Source of the DNA: Bifidobacterium jacchi
GTDB lineage: Bacteria > Actinomycetota > Actinomycetes > Actinomycetales > Bifidobacteriaceae
NCBI RefSeq assembly: GCF_009078285.1
Contig: NZ_RQSP01000008.1
Location: 22,751 to 86,750, forward strand
Direction: 5' to 3'
Length of the DNA stretch: 64,000 nt
This document shows, piece by piece, positions 40,911 to 49,824 of the stretch; the stretch's first letter is position 1; the number at the start of each line of letters is the position of its first letter. Below the pieces are notes generated by a model. It saw only the letters and a program-made list of their open reading frames with translations. It was not told where the DNA came from and did not search any database. Made by a program: the position numbers and the translations under genes.

Positions 40911-40994
40911 TCATCGGATTGCTCATCGGTTTGCTCATCGGTTTGCTCATCGGCTTGCTCATCGGATTGTTCATCGGATTGTTCATCGGTTCGC
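40911..40994. repeat. 12-bp tandem repeat, seven copies, upstream of parC
   Basis: Seven consecutive units of TCATCGGNTTGC type run from 40911 to 40994 with a few base changes. A second short repeat (CATCGCCAC...CTGCCGCG, two copies) follows at about 40994-41035. The array lies between the divergent parC (start 40810) and phosphodiesterase (start 41071) genes, in the place of a shared promoter region. On the minus strand it reads as Asp-Glu-Gln-Thr/Ser repeats. Confidence 0.88.
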
Positions 40995-41070
40995 ATCGCC
41001 ACGTCGCTGCCGCGCATCGCCACGACTCTGCCGCGCGTCGCCGTTCGCGTTTTCGCCGTCCGGTGATTGA

Positions 41071-42300
41071 ATGGGCGATATGGGAGTGGAAGTACCGTCT
41101 ACCAATGAGCTGCTTGATTTCGTGCCTGTCGCGCAGTATTCGGACCATGCGGATGGCCGGCGCGGCGGCCCGCTGCACCTGTCGGCGCTGCTGCCGGCGG
41201 TTTCCGCGGCGATCGGCGTGCCCATCGCGACCCCCGTGCATCCCGACCCCGAACGATGCCGCGTCGCGCTCGGCATGCCGAAGGCGTCCAGCGCCATCGT
41301 CGTGCTGGTTGACGGCATGGGCTACTGGAATCTCGCGATGCGGCTCGGGCACGCGCCCTACCTGCGTTCGCTGATGAACGAAAGCGCCAATCAGCGCCCC
41401 ATCAGCACCTGCACCCCCAGCACCACGGTCGCCGCGATGGGCACGTTCGGCACCGGCACCTGCCCGGGACTGACCTGCATGACCGGATACACGCAGCGCA
41501 ATCCCGACACGGGCGCGCTCTGCCAGCTCATCGGATTCAAGGAGGCGCCCGACCCGCTCGACCTGCAGCGTCAGCCGACCGTATTCGAGCGTCTTGACGA
41601 ACGCGGCGTTCGCGTGACCACCGTGGGGCTGCCGAAATTCGCCGATTCGCCGCTGACCAAGGCGGCGCTGCGCGGCCCCGCGTATGTGGGCGACATCTCG
41701 CCGAGTCAGCGGGCGCTGGCGGCATGCCGCGCGGCGAGGTCGGCCGGTCTGACCTACCTGTACATTCGCGACGCCGACAAGATCGGCCACAACTACGGAT
41801 GGAACTCGCAACGGTGGATCGCCGCATTCGAGCGCATCGACGCGCAGCTGGCGCTTGTGCGCCGCAACGCGCCCAAGGGCACGCTGATCGTCGTCACCGC
41901 CGACCATGGCATGATCGAGGCCGACCCCGGCCAGCGCATCGACATCGCGAGCGAGCCGCTGCTGTCGGCCGGCGTCGCGATGGTCGGCGGAGAGCCGCGC
42001 GCCCCGATGCTCTACGCCGAGACGGACGCGAACGCCGACGACATCGCCAGCCGGTGGCGCGAACGACTCGGCGACGCGGCGCTGGTGCTCACGCGCGGCG
42101 AGGCGCTCGCGGACGGTCTGTTCGGTCCCATCGACGCGCGGGTGCCGACGATGCTCGGCGACGTGATCGTCGCGGCTCGCGCGCAGACCACCATCGTCGA
42201 TTCACGCAGCCAGACCGACAAGGCGACGCGGCTGCCGAGCGTGCACGGTTCGCGCACGATGATGGAGATGGACATTCCCTGCCTGATCGACGTGGCCTGA
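41071..42300 (+). CDS. Type I phosphodiesterase / nucleotide pyrophosphatase family protein
   Basis: A 409-residue enzyme of the alkaline phosphatase superfamily (phosphodiesterase/nucleotide pyrophosphatase branch). Metal and nucleophile motifs are visible: [10 protein letters not shown] (about residues 82-91), the nucleophile region [12 protein letters not shown] (about 114-125), [14 protein letters not shown] (about 231-244), [10 protein letters not shown] (about 277-286) and the final HGS (about 393). No signal peptide or membrane helix is seen, so the enzyme should be cytoplasmic; its substrate is unknown. Two ATG codons (41071, 41080) are possible starts. It is divergent from parC across the 12-bp repeat and convergent with sepH (39 bases between stops). 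Confidence 0.87.
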   Translation: MGDMGVEVPSTNELLDFVPVAQYSDHADGRRGGPLHLSALLPAVSAAIGVPIATPVHPDPERCRVALGMPKASSAIVVLVDGMGYWNLAMRLGHAPYLRSLMNESANQRPISTCTPSTTVAAMGTFGTGTCPGLTCMTGYTQRNPDTGALCQLIGFKEAPDPLDLQRQPTVFERLDERGVRVTTVGLPKFADSPLTKAALRGPAYVGDISPSQRALAACRAARSAGLTYLYIRDADKIGHNYGWNSQRWIAAFERIDAQLALVRRNAPKGTLIVVTADHGMIEADPGQRIDIASEPLLSAGVAMVGGEPRAPMLYAETDANADDIASRWRERLGDAALVLTRGEALADGLFGPIDARVPTMLGDVIVAARAQTTIVDSRSQTDKATRLPSVHGSRTMMEMDIPCLIDVA

Positions 42301-42339
42301 TCGCTGCGATCCGATCAGTGCGGATCGTCTGGTACCGGA

Positions 42340-43524
42340 CTATTCGCCGAACAGGATCTCATCCCAACTGGGCACGGCGGAACGCCCGGGGCGACGCCGC
42401 TGCGCGCCTTTCGTCTCGGGCTGGCTCGTCGTGCTGCGGCCTCGCTCGTCGCTCGAGGCCGGCACAAGCGGAACGGAGACGGATGCGGAGGCGGAACCGG
42501 CGGAGTTCTGCGCTGTCGCAGGCCGCTGTGCGTCGGTATTCGCCCCGGTCGTATCGCGGGCCGCATCGGCGGCCGTGCGCGCATCTGCCGATACGGCCCG
42601 AGCCGCCGCCCTACGCCCACCGGCAGCCGGCGAGTCGAGCGGACGACGGGCCGCGGTCGGCGCCGACTGCAGTCCGTTGACTGTGGCGGCCTGCGACTGC
42701 GATGTCGCCGCCGCAGACGCGATCGCTCCGGCGGGACCCGCCTCATCGGAGGATGCCGCCGATGCGATGCCATGCGATTCGTCGAATGAGTGATGGTCCG
42801 CGGTCTGCTGCGGAGCCCACTGCGACACGGTGCGTTCGATACGCGCGGAGCGCAGCGAGTCGCCGGGCAGTCGAAGCGAGACCGACAGACCGTCGTCCGA
42901 CGCCGCCGAGGAAGAGCCGCCGTTCGACGGCGCGGCGTCGTCGAGCTCGCCGAGCAGCCGCCGCGCCGTGGGATTGAGTGCGACGACGGCGTTGTCGTGC
43001 ATGTTCCACGCCCATTCGGCCTTGACTGCGCGGCCGGCGGAGGCGAAGCGCGCGGTGATGCGCCACGGTTCCAGTCCTCGGCGTGTCGCCTTCCACGATA
43101 CGGACTCCATACCGATGCGGGCGGTGGCGAGCGAACGCTCGATCAGCTCCGACATCGTGCGCACGCGGCTCTCCTTCGGCGCGGGAACGAGCAGGAACTG
43201 CTCGATGGCATAGCTCTTCTCCGTTTCGACGGCTGCGGAGAACCGCCGGACCAGCGCCTCGCTGACGGCATAGCGTTCGGCCACCTTGGACGGTTCCGCC
43301 CCGGCACGGATGAGGGTCTGGATCTGTGAGATCGGCAGCGTTTCGACGCGCTGTGGTCTGATGTCGGCGCCCGACTCGTCGCGCAGCTGCTTGGCTTCGA
43401 GGATGGCGCGCTCCAGCGTCTCGTCCACATCGACCGAGAAACGCCGCGAGCCGGCCGCGAACACGAGCTCCCCGGTCGGTTCGACGTGATCGAATCTCGC
43501 GTGTTCAAGCGGATGCTCAGGCAT
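42340..43524 (-). CDS. sepH: Septation protein SepH (DUF3071)
   Basis: SepH is an actinobacterial DNA-binding-like protein that binds FtsZ and promotes Z-ring assembly at division (established in Streptomyces). The 394-residue protein has the conserved N-terminal DUF3071 domain: opening ELVFAAGSRRFSVDVDETLE, then helix-turn-helix region ISQIQTLIRAGAEPSKVAER with ALVRRFSAAVETEKSYAIEQ. The C-terminal 200 residues are Ala/Ser-rich and probably disordered. The ATG at 43524 is favoured; GGAAAG lies upstream, and an in-frame GTG at 43536 is possible. The position next to DUF4193, dut and rel is the usual actinobacterial order. Confidence 0.9.
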   Translation of the reverse strand: MPEHPLEHARFDHVEPTGELVFAAGSRRFSVDVDETLERAILEAKQLRDESGADIRPQRVETLPISQIQTLIRAGAEPSKVAERYAVSEALVRRFSAAVETEKSYAIEQFLLVPAPKESRVRTMSELIERSLATARIGMESVSWKATRRGLEPWRITARFASAGRAVKAEWAWNMHDNAVVALNPTARRLLGELDDAAPSNGGSSSAASDDGLSVSLRLPGDSLRSARIERTVSQWAPQQTADHHSFDESHGIASAASSDEAGPAGAIASAAATSQSQAATVNGLQSAPTAARRPLDSPAAGGRRAAARAVSADARTAADAARDTTGANTDAQRPATAQNSAGSASASVSVPLVPASSDERGRSTTSQPETKGAQRRRPGRSAVPSWDEILFGE

Positions 43525-43602
43525 GTCACACACCACTTTCCATCAAAAAAACCTTGCACGTTCTATTGTGCCCCACGTGTCGTATTTTACGGGTATTTCA
43601 AA

Positions 43603-43641
43603 TCGTGTATCCTATGCCGAGTACAAGTCGTGTATCCTATG
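43603..43641 (+). repeat. 25-bp-period direct repeat in the DUF4193-dut promoter region
   Basis: TCGTGTATCCTATG occurs at 43603-43616 and 43628-43641. Each copy contains a TATCCT hexamer, so they may be two tandem promoters or repeated regulator sites, 34 bases before the DUF4193 start. Confidence 0.6.
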
Positions 43642-43674
43642 GCGCATAGGACGCCGTGGAAGGAAAGGACGAAG

Positions 43675-43968
43675 ATGGCTCAGGACTATGATTCCCCTCG
43701 CAATAAGGACGATGACGAGGAATCGCTGCAGGCGCTCGGCAAGGGCTCTCAGAACACGTCGAGCGACATCGACGACGACGAGAACGCCATCGCCGAGGAC
43801 TATGAGCTGCCTGGCGCTGATCTGAGCAACGAGGACGCCTCGGTGACGGTCATCCCGATGCAGGGCGACGAATTCATCTGCTCGGAATGCTGCCTGGTCA
43901 AGCATCGCAGCCAGCTGGCGTACACCACCGAGGACGGGCAGCCGGTGTGCCAGGAGTGCGCCGCCTGA
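43675..43968 (+). CDS. DUF4193-family small acidic zinc-ribbon protein
   Basis: A 97-residue protein of the actinobacterial DUF4193 family, function unknown. The N-terminal 60 residues are very acidic (DDDEESLQ, DIDDDENAIAEDYELPG). The C-terminus has four cysteines as two pairs, ECC in FICSECCLVKHRS and CQEC, a likely zinc site. The ATG at 43675 follows GGAAAGGA by 6 bases. Its stop codon overlaps the dUTPase start (TGATG), so the two genes are translationally coupled. This small gene sits in this place in many actinobacteria, between the SepH gene and dut. Confidence 0.92.
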   Translation: MAQDYDSPRNKDDDEESLQALGKGSQNTSSDIDDDENAIAEDYELPGADLSNEDASVTVIPMQGDEFICSECCLVKHRSQLAYTTEDGQPVCQECAA

Positions 43969-44468
43969 TGGCGATCGACGAGACCTACAACGAGCCGGAG
44001 AACACCGAGGTGCTCGTCAGGTCCCTCGACGAGTCGCATCCGGTGCAGCTGCGCTATGCCCATGCCGGCGACGCCGGCGCCGATCTGATCACGACGGTCG
44101 AGGTGACGCTCAAGCCGTTCCAGCGCGCACTGGTCCCCACGGGGGTCGCCATCGCGCTGCCGGCGGGCTACGTCGCCCTCGTGCATCCGCGTTCCGGGCT
44201 GGCTGTCCGGCAGGGGGTCACCGTGCTCAACGCGCCGGGCACCGTCGATGCCGGGTACCGCGGTGAGATCAAGGTGCCGCTCATCAACCTCGATCCCGAG
44301 CGCACCGCCGTGTTCCATCCCGGCGATCGCATCGCCCAACTGGTCATCCAGCGTTACGTGCAGGCCACGTTCGTCGCCGCCGACCGTCTTCCCGGCTCCG
44401 ATCGCGCGGAGCGCGGGTTCGGATCGACCGGCGTGTCGTCGGCGCAGGAGGCCGTTGGCGGCAACTGA
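43968..44468 (+). CDS. dut: Deoxyuridine 5'-triphosphate nucleotidohydrolase (dUTPase)
   Basis: dUTPase turns dUTP into dUMP and pyrophosphate, keeping uracil out of DNA and feeding dTMP synthesis. The 166-residue trimeric-type enzyme shows all five motifs: AGDAGADL (about residue 29), HPRSGLAVRQG (about 73), NAPGTVDAGYRGEIKVPL (about 87), HPGDRIAQLVI (about 117) and the C-terminal glycine-rich RAERGFGSTG (about 146-155). It starts inside the DUF4193 stop codon and lies 102 bases before rel. Identification is secure. Confidence 0.97.
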   Translation: MAIDETYNEPENTEVLVRSLDESHPVQLRYAHAGDAGADLITTVEVTLKPFQRALVPTGVAIALPAGYVALVHPRSGLAVRQGVTVLNAPGTVDAGYRGEIKVPLINLDPERTAVFHPGDRIAQLVIQRYVQATFVAADRLPGSDRAERGFGSTGVSSAQEAVGGN

Positions 44469-44570
44469 CGGGGCAGCGATGTCGCGCGCGCTGCGGGCGT
44501 CGTCCCGGTATCCGTTGAACCCGCTGCCGTGGCACAGGGTATGATTGGACGAAAGTCGAGGAGGTGAAGC

Positions 44571-46904
44571 ATGGCCAACGCGCAGGGTGAGTATGCGTCG
44601 GCTCGCATGCTGGGATGCGAGATCAGCGACGATCCGCTCAATCCGCTCAAGCCGATCATGGAGGCATGTCGCGCCCATCATCCTCAGGAGGATCTGACCA
44701 TACTGGATCGCGCCTATCGCAGGGCGGTCACCCAGCATGCCCCGCAGCGGCGCAAATCCGGCGAGCCGTACATCATCCACCCGCTCGCCGTGGCGCAGAT
44801 CCTCGCCGATCTGGGCATGGGTCCGACCGTGGTGGCGGCAGGCCTGCTTCACGATACGGTGGAGGACACCGACTATACGCTTGACGAATGCCGGGCCGAG
44901 TTCGGCGACACCGTGACCGGTCTGGTCGACGGCGTCACCAAGCTGAGCAAGATGGAGTACGGCGACTCCGCGCAGGCGGAGACGATACGCAAGATGGTCG
45001 TGGCCATGAGCCGGGACGTGCGCGTGCTCGTCGTCAAGCTCGCCGATCGCGTGCACAATGCGCGTACGTGGCGCTATGTCAAGCCGGCCGGCGCGCAGAA
45101 GAAGGCGCATGAGACGCTTGACGTGTACGCCCCCCTCGCCAACCGCCTGGGCATGAACGCGATCAAGACCGAGCTGGAGGAGCTGAGTTTCAAGGTCCTC
45201 TATCCGAAGATCTACAACGAGATCGTCGTGCTCGTGGCTCGGCGCGCCGGACAGCGCAACGTGTACCTCAAGCAGATTCTGGAGGAGATCCACGAGGATC
45301 TCGATGCGCAGCACATCAAGGCGTATGTGACCGGACGGCCGAAGGACTACTTCTCCATCTACCAGAAGATGATCGTGCGCGGCCATGATTTCGCCAACAT
45401 CTACGATCTGGTCGGCGTGCGCATCATCGTCGACACGATTCAGGACTGCTATGCGGCGCTCGGTGCCGTGCACGCGCGGTGGAGCCCGGTGCCGGGGCGT
45501 TTCAAGGACTATATCGCCATGCCCAAGCTCAACATGTACCAGTCGCTGCACACGACGGTCGTGGGGCCCGGCGGCAAGCCGGTCGAGATCCAGATCCGCA
45601 CGTGGGACATGCATCGGCGGGCCGAGTTCGGCATCGCCGCGCATTGGAAGTACAAGGAGAACGGTCAGGCCGGTCGCGCCCTGAGCTCGCCGGACAAGGC
45701 CGATCGCAGGCGCGGGGAGAACGAGCAGGAGCTGTCCGAGGCCGACAACCTCAAATGGATCCAGCAGCTCGCCGACTGGACCAGCGAAACGCCGGACTCC
45801 AAGGAGTTCCTCGGCTCGCTCAAGGAGGATCTCGGCGCGTCCGAGGTCTACGTGTTCACGCCGAAGGGCAAGATCGTCTCGCTGCCGGCCGCCGCGACCC
45901 CGGTGGATTTCGCCTACGCGGTGCATACCGAGGTCGGCCATCGCACGATGGGCGCTCGCGTCAACGGCCGTCTGGTGCCGCTCGACACGACGCTCGACAA
46001 CGGCGACACCGTCGAGATCCTCACCTCCAAGTCCGACACCGCTGGTCCGTCGCGCGACTGGCTGAGCTTCGTCAAAAGCCCCAAGGCCCGCAACAAGATC
46101 CGTCAGTGGTTCTCCAAGGAGCGCCGCACCGAGGCCATCGACGAGGGCCGCGACGAGCTGACGCGGGCCATGCGCAAGCGCAACCTTCCCATCGCCACGC
46201 TTCTGACGCCCCAGGCGCTGGTGGGCGTGGCCGATGAGCTCAACTTCGCCAACGCCGACGCGGTGTTCGCCGCGATCGGAGACGGCCAGATCTCCACGCA
46301 GAACGTGATCGCGCATCTCGTCAAGGACGCGGGCAGCGAGGAGGTCGACGAGGAGGTCGAGCAGGAGGCGCTGCCGCTGCGGCAGGTGGAGAGCGTCAAG
46401 AAGACCACCAGCTCGCTGGGCATCGCCGTCAAAGGCGTGGGCGACGTGTGGGTCAAGCTCGCGCGCTGCTGCATGCCGGTGCCGGGCGACCATATCGTCG
46501 GATTCATCACGCGCAATCAGGGCGTGTCGGTGCATCGCACCGACTGCCAGAACATGCATGATCTTGAAAAGCGGCAGCCGGAACGCGTGGTCGATGTGCA
46601 GTGGACCAGCACCAAGGGCTCGTTCATGGTCAAGATCCAGGTCGAGGCATTGGATCGCCAGCATCTGCTATCCGACGTGACGCGAGTGCTCGCCGATCAC
46701 GGCGTGAACATCCTCTCCGGTTCGCAGGCCACCGGGCGCGATCGTGTGGCGATCAGCCAGTTCAGCTTTGAAATGGCCGATCCCCAGCATCTGAACCGTC
46801 TGCTGGCCGCCGTGCGCAAGATCGACGGCGTGTTCGACGTCTACCGCATCACCGGCGCCAAGGAATCGCAGGAACCGCGTCTGCGCAAGATGCAGCAGTC
46901 CTGA
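44571..46904 (+). CDS. relA: Bifunctional (p)ppGpp synthetase/hydrolase Rel
   Basis: Rel makes and breaks the stringent-response alarmone (p)ppGpp when amino acids run short. It is 777 residues, starting after AGGAGGTG. The HD hydrolase domain shows YIIHPLAVAQ and HDTVEDTDYT with LADRVHNART (about residues 60-165). The synthetase domain shows VTGRPKDYFSIYQKM and ARWSPVPGRFKDYIAMPK with YQSLHTTV (about 245-330). TGS (YVFTPKGKIVSLPAAATPVD, about 424) and a C-terminal zinc-finger/ACT module (ARCCMPVPGD, HRTDCQN) follow. Hydrolase and synthetase motifs both look intact. It follows dut and probably has its own promoter (TATGAT near 44540). Confidence 0.97.
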   Translation: MANAQGEYASARMLGCEISDDPLNPLKPIMEACRAHHPQEDLTILDRAYRRAVTQHAPQRRKSGEPYIIHPLAVAQILADLGMGPTVVAAGLLHDTVEDTDYTLDECRAEFGDTVTGLVDGVTKLSKMEYGDSAQAETIRKMVVAMSRDVRVLVVKLADRVHNARTWRYVKPAGAQKKAHETLDVYAPLANRLGMNAIKTELEELSFKVLYPKIYNEIVVLVARRAGQRNVYLKQILEEIHEDLDAQHIKAYVTGRPKDYFSIYQKMIVRGHDFANIYDLVGVRIIVDTIQDCYAALGAVHARWSPVPGRFKDYIAMPKLNMYQSLHTTVVGPGGKPVEIQIRTWDMHRRAEFGIAAHWKYKENGQAGRALSSPDKADRRRGENEQELSEADNLKWIQQLADWTSETPDSKEFLGSLKEDLGASEVYVFTPKGKIVSLPAAATPVDFAYAVHTEVGHRTMGARVNGRLVPLDTTLDNGDTVEILTSKSDTAGPSRDWLSFVKSPKARNKIRQWFSKERRTEAIDEGRDELTRAMRKRNLPIATLLTPQALVGVADELNFANADAVFAAIGDGQISTQNVIAHLVKDAGSEEVDEEVEQEALPLRQVESVKKTTSSLGIAVKGVGDVWVKLARCCMPVPGDHIVGFITRNQGVSVHRTDCQNMHDLEKRQPERVVDVQWTSTKGSFMVKIQVEALDRQHLLSDVTRVLADHGVNILSGSQATGRDRVAISQFSFEMADPQHLNRLLAAVRKIDGVFDVYRITGAKESQEPRLRKMQQS

Positions 46905-47106
46905 CCGTTCTCGGCGAGACGGTTCCGAACGGCGACGATCGGCCGGTCGCGGCCCTGCCGCGCATTCGGCAGGTTGCCGTCGGCCGTCGACGATCGCGAG
47001 CGGTCAGCAGCCGCTGATAATGGACTATAAAAAACGTCAATGACCATGCCGCATGGCGAGCCTCGCCGCGCCGCTATAGTGGCGTATCGAGAGGGCGGAT
47101 GCCCGA

Positions 47107-47140
47107 GCGAACCGCCGCAGTCAGGACTTCGGCGGTTCGC
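47107..47140 (+). promoter_or_regulatory. Leader hairpin upstream of metQ
   Basis: GCGAACCGCC (47107-47116) pairs perfectly with GGCGGTTCGC (47131-47140), with a 14-base loop, 30 bases before the metQ start. There is no T-tract. It could protect the 5' end or act in translation control; it does not obviously match a known SAM riboswitch. The rest of 46905-47170 shows only a TATAGT-like hexamer near 47082. Confidence 0.5.
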
Positions 47141-47170
47141 AGAGAGACGGAAAAGAGAGAGGACGTCATC

Positions 47171-48019
47171 ATGCAGATCATCAATACGCGAATCATCAAA
47201 TCCGTGGTGGCCGCCGCGGTCGCCGTCGCGGTGAGCGTCGGTCTGGCCGCATGCGGCGGATCGAGCGCGACCAGCAAGGAGGACGACAAGACCATCACCG
47301 TGGCCGCAAGCCCGACCCCGCACGCCGAAATCCTCAACAAGGCGGTCAAGCCGATTCTCGAAAAGGACGGCTACAAGCTTGAGGTCAAGGAGTTCACCGA
47401 CTACGTGCAGCCGAACACCGCCACCGAGGATGGCGACGTCGACGCCAACTACTTCCAGCACAAGCCGTACCTTGACAACTTCAACAAGGAGAAGGGCACG
47501 CATCTGGTCTCGGTCGAGACGGTCCACTTCGAGCCGTTCGGCCTCTACCCGGGCAAGACCAAGTCGCTTGACGATCTCAAGGACGGCGCCACGGTGGCCG
47601 TCCCGAACGACGCCACCAACGAGGCCCGCGCGCTGCTGCTGCTTCAGGACGCCGGCCTGATCGAGCTCAAGAACCCCGAGGACATCAACTCCACACCCAA
47701 GGACATCGTCTCCAACCCGAAGAACCTCCAGTTCAAGGAGCTTGAGGCCGCCGTCGTGCCGACCGTGCTCAGCGACGTCGACATCGCAGCCCTCAACGGC
47801 AACTACGCCATCCAGGCGAAGTTCGACCCGACCAAGGACGCGCTGGCGACCGAAAAGGCCGACGGCATCGCCGCGAAGACCTACGCCAACATCCTGGTCG
47901 TCAAGGAGGGCAACGAGAACACCGACAAGACGAAGGAGCTCAAGAAGGCGCTCAACTCCAGCGAGGTGCGCGACTACATCAACGACACCTACAAGGGCGC
48001 CGTGGTGCCGGTCTTCTGA
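47171..48019 (+). CDS. metQ: Methionine-binding lipoprotein MetQ (NlpA family)
   Basis: Surface lipoprotein that binds methionine for the MetNI importer encoded downstream. It is 282 residues. Lipobox LAACGG puts the lipidated Cys near residue 25. The NlpA/MetQ opening TVAASPTPHAEIL (about 41-53), DYVQPNTATEDGDVDANYFQHKPYL-type block and final DYINDTYKGAVVPVF are characteristic. The start at 47171 follows AGAGAGGA. Substrate is inferred from family and gene order (MetQ-MetN-MetI). Confidence 0.94.
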   Translation: MQIINTRIIKSVVAAAVAVAVSVGLAACGGSSATSKEDDKTITVAASPTPHAEILNKAVKPILEKDGYKLEVKEFTDYVQPNTATEDGDVDANYFQHKPYLDNFNKEKGTHLVSVETVHFEPFGLYPGKTKSLDDLKDGATVAVPNDATNEARALLLLQDAGLIELKNPEDINSTPKDIVSNPKNLQFKELEAAVVPTVLSDVDIAALNGNYAIQAKFDPTKDALATEKADGIAAKTYANILVVKEGNENTDKTKELKKALNSSEVRDYINDTYKGAVVPVF

Positions 48020-48134
48020 TCGGCATACACGCTGATCGGCACGCTGTTCGGCGCATCTGGGCAATCCGCATCTGGGTGATTCGTTCTGGGCAATCCACCT
48101 AGGGCAATCCGCTCAGAACGATCGTTCAGGGCGC

Positions 48135-48173
48135 ATGCCGCGCGTCGGACCTCACGTGTCCGGCACGCGGCAT
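48135..48173 (+). promoter_or_regulatory. Hairpin between metQ and metN
   Basis: ATGCCGCGCGTCGGAC (48135-48150) pairs with 48158-48173 at 15 of 16 positions counting one G-U. As an intra-operon hairpin it could lower expression of metN and metI compared with metQ, a common arrangement for binding-protein-dependent importers. Just upstream (48055-48115) GGGCAATCC occurs three times. Confidence 0.55.
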
Positions 48174-48242
48174 TGCCATGTGCCAGGGTGCCGGCGCGTA
48201 ACGAAACACGTACGGACGGACAGGCAGGAAGGGCATGCAGAC

Positions 48243-49115
48243 GTGATCCGATTCGACCATCTCAAGAAAAGCTACGGCACCGGCGCCCAGGCGCACGAGG
48301 TGCTGCACGACATCAATCTGACCATCAACGACGGCGAGGTGTTCGGCATCCTCGGATCGTCCGGTGCCGGCAAATCGACGCTGGTGCGCACCATCAACCT
48401 GTTGGAGCGGCCGACATCCGGGCGGGTGCTCATCGATGGGGTCGACGTGACGGACGTCACCGGCGGCGAGCTGACCAAGCTGCGTTCCACGATCGGCATG
48501 ATCTTTCAGGACTTCAGCCTTTTCCAGCAGCGCACTGTGCTGCGCAACGTGACGTTCCCGCTCGAACTCGCCCACCGGCCCAAGGCGCAGCGCGTCGAAC
48601 GGGCCAGAAGACTGCTGCGGCTCGTCGGCCTCGAAGGATTCGAGAACCGCTATCCGAGCCAGCTTTCCGGCGGACAGCAGCAGCGCGTCGCCATCGCGAG
48701 GGCGCTCGCCAACGAGCCGAAGATCATGCTGTGCGACGAGGCGACCAGCGCACTCGATTCGACCACCACCGTGCAGATACTCGACCTGCTGCGGCGCATC
48801 AACCGCGATCTGGGGGTGACGCTGGTCGTCATCACGCATTCGCTGTCGGTGGCGCGCAACATCTGCGACCGGGTGGCGATGATCGACGGCGGCAACATCG
48901 TCGAGATGGGCGATACCGCCGAGCTGTTCGCCAATCCGCACAGCGACGTGCTCAAATCATTGATCGCCAGCGCCAATGAGCAGAACGGGCGCGACGAGAG
49001 CGACGCCGCCGGGCAGAGCGCGCAGGTCGGCGGCGCGCAGATCGGTACCGCGCAATCCGTACAATCCGGGCAATCCGCGCAATCCGCGCAGGATGCGCAG
49101 GAGGAGGGCCGCTGA
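48243..49115 (+). CDS. metN: Methionine importer ATPase MetN, without NIL domain
   Basis: ABC ATPase of 290 residues that powers methionine uptake. Walker A GSSGAGKST (about residues 38-46), Q-loop FQDFSLF, signature LSGGQQQRVAIARAL (about 140) and Walker B IMLCDEATSALDS are intact. The GTG at 48243 follows GGAAGGG by 9 bases and matches the family N-terminus (IRFDHLKKSYG). Classical MetN has about 340 residues with a C-terminal NIL/ACT domain that binds methionine and shuts transport; here only a Gln/Ser/Ala tail (about 255-290), coded by CAATCCG repeats, is present. Another polar amino acid cannot be excluded as substrate. Confidence 0.9.
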   Translation: MIRFDHLKKSYGTGAQAHEVLHDINLTINDGEVFGILGSSGAGKSTLVRTINLLERPTSGRVLIDGVDVTDVTGGELTKLRSTIGMIFQDFSLFQQRTVLRNVTFPLELAHRPKAQRVERARRLLRLVGLEGFENRYPSQLSGGQQQRVAIARALANEPKIMLCDEATSALDSTTTVQILDLLRRINRDLGVTLVVITHSLSVARNICDRVAMIDGGNIVEMGDTAELFANPHSDVLKSLIASANEQNGRDESDAAGQSAQVGGAQIGTAQSVQSGQSAQSAQDAQEEGR

Positions 49116-49117
49116 GC

Positions 49118-49795
49118 ATGGAACAGATCAACGCATTCATCGCCGACTACGGCGAGCTGCTGCTCGAAGGCACGCGCGACACGCTGATCATGACCGGCGT
49201 GTCCACGCTGATCGCCTACGTGCTCGGCATTCCGCTGGGCGTATTGCTGACCATCACCGCCCCGAAGTCGATCTGGCCGCACCGTGCGCTCAACGCGGTC
49301 CTCGGCTGGATCGTCAACATCGGCCGTTCGATTCCGTTCATCATTCTGCTGGTGGCGATCATCCCGTTCACCAGACTCATCGTCGGCACATCGCTGGGCG
49401 TCGAAGGCGCGATGGTGCCGCTGGTCATCTCCGCGGCGCCGTTCGTGGCCCGCATGGTCGAGCAGTCGCTCGCCGAGGTGGACGGCGGCCTGATCGAGGC
49501 GGCGCAGAGCTTCGGCGCGAACGGATGGCAGATCGTCACCAAGGTGCTGCTGGTCGAAAGCCTGCCGTCGCTGGTGCGCGGCGCGGCGATCACGTTCATC
49601 AACCTGTTCGGCTATTCGGCGATGGCGGGCACGGTGGGCGCAGGCGGTCTGGGCGACATCGCCATCAGATACGGCTATCAGCGCTACCAGTACGATGTGA
49701 TGCTCGTCGCCGTGGTGCTCAGCATTATTCTGGTGCAGATCGTGCAGTCCCTCGGCGACTGGATCGCCCGGCGCATCGACCACCATGCGCGATAG
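49118..49795 (+). CDS. metI: Methionine importer permease MetI
   Basis: Integral membrane permease (225 residues, five to six hydrophobic segments) of the MetQNI importer. The MetI-type NIGRSIPFIILLVAIIPFTR segment and the ATPase-coupling EAA loop IEAAQSFGANGWQIVTKVLL (about residues 126-145) are visible, followed by GYSAMAGTVGAGGLGDIAIR. It begins 2 bases after the metN stop, so it is coupled to it. Identification good. Confidence 0.95.
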   Translation: MEQINAFIADYGELLLEGTRDTLIMTGVSTLIAYVLGIPLGVLLTITAPKSIWPHRALNAVLGWIVNIGRSIPFIILLVAIIPFTRLIVGTSLGVEGAMVPLVISAAPFVARMVEQSLAEVDGGLIEAAQSFGANGWQIVTKVLLVESLPSLVRGAAITFINLFGYSAMAGTVGAGGLGDIAIRYGYQRYQYDVMLVAVVLSIILVQIVQSLGDWIARRIDHHAR

Positions 49796-49824
49796 TCTCA
49801 TGCCGGCTGCTAGACTGAACCGCT

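Noticed and set aside
43800..46664. Minus-strand open frame of about 950 codons
   Set aside because: Antisense to DUF4193, dut and rel, which are all well supported; composition is typical of a shadow frame.
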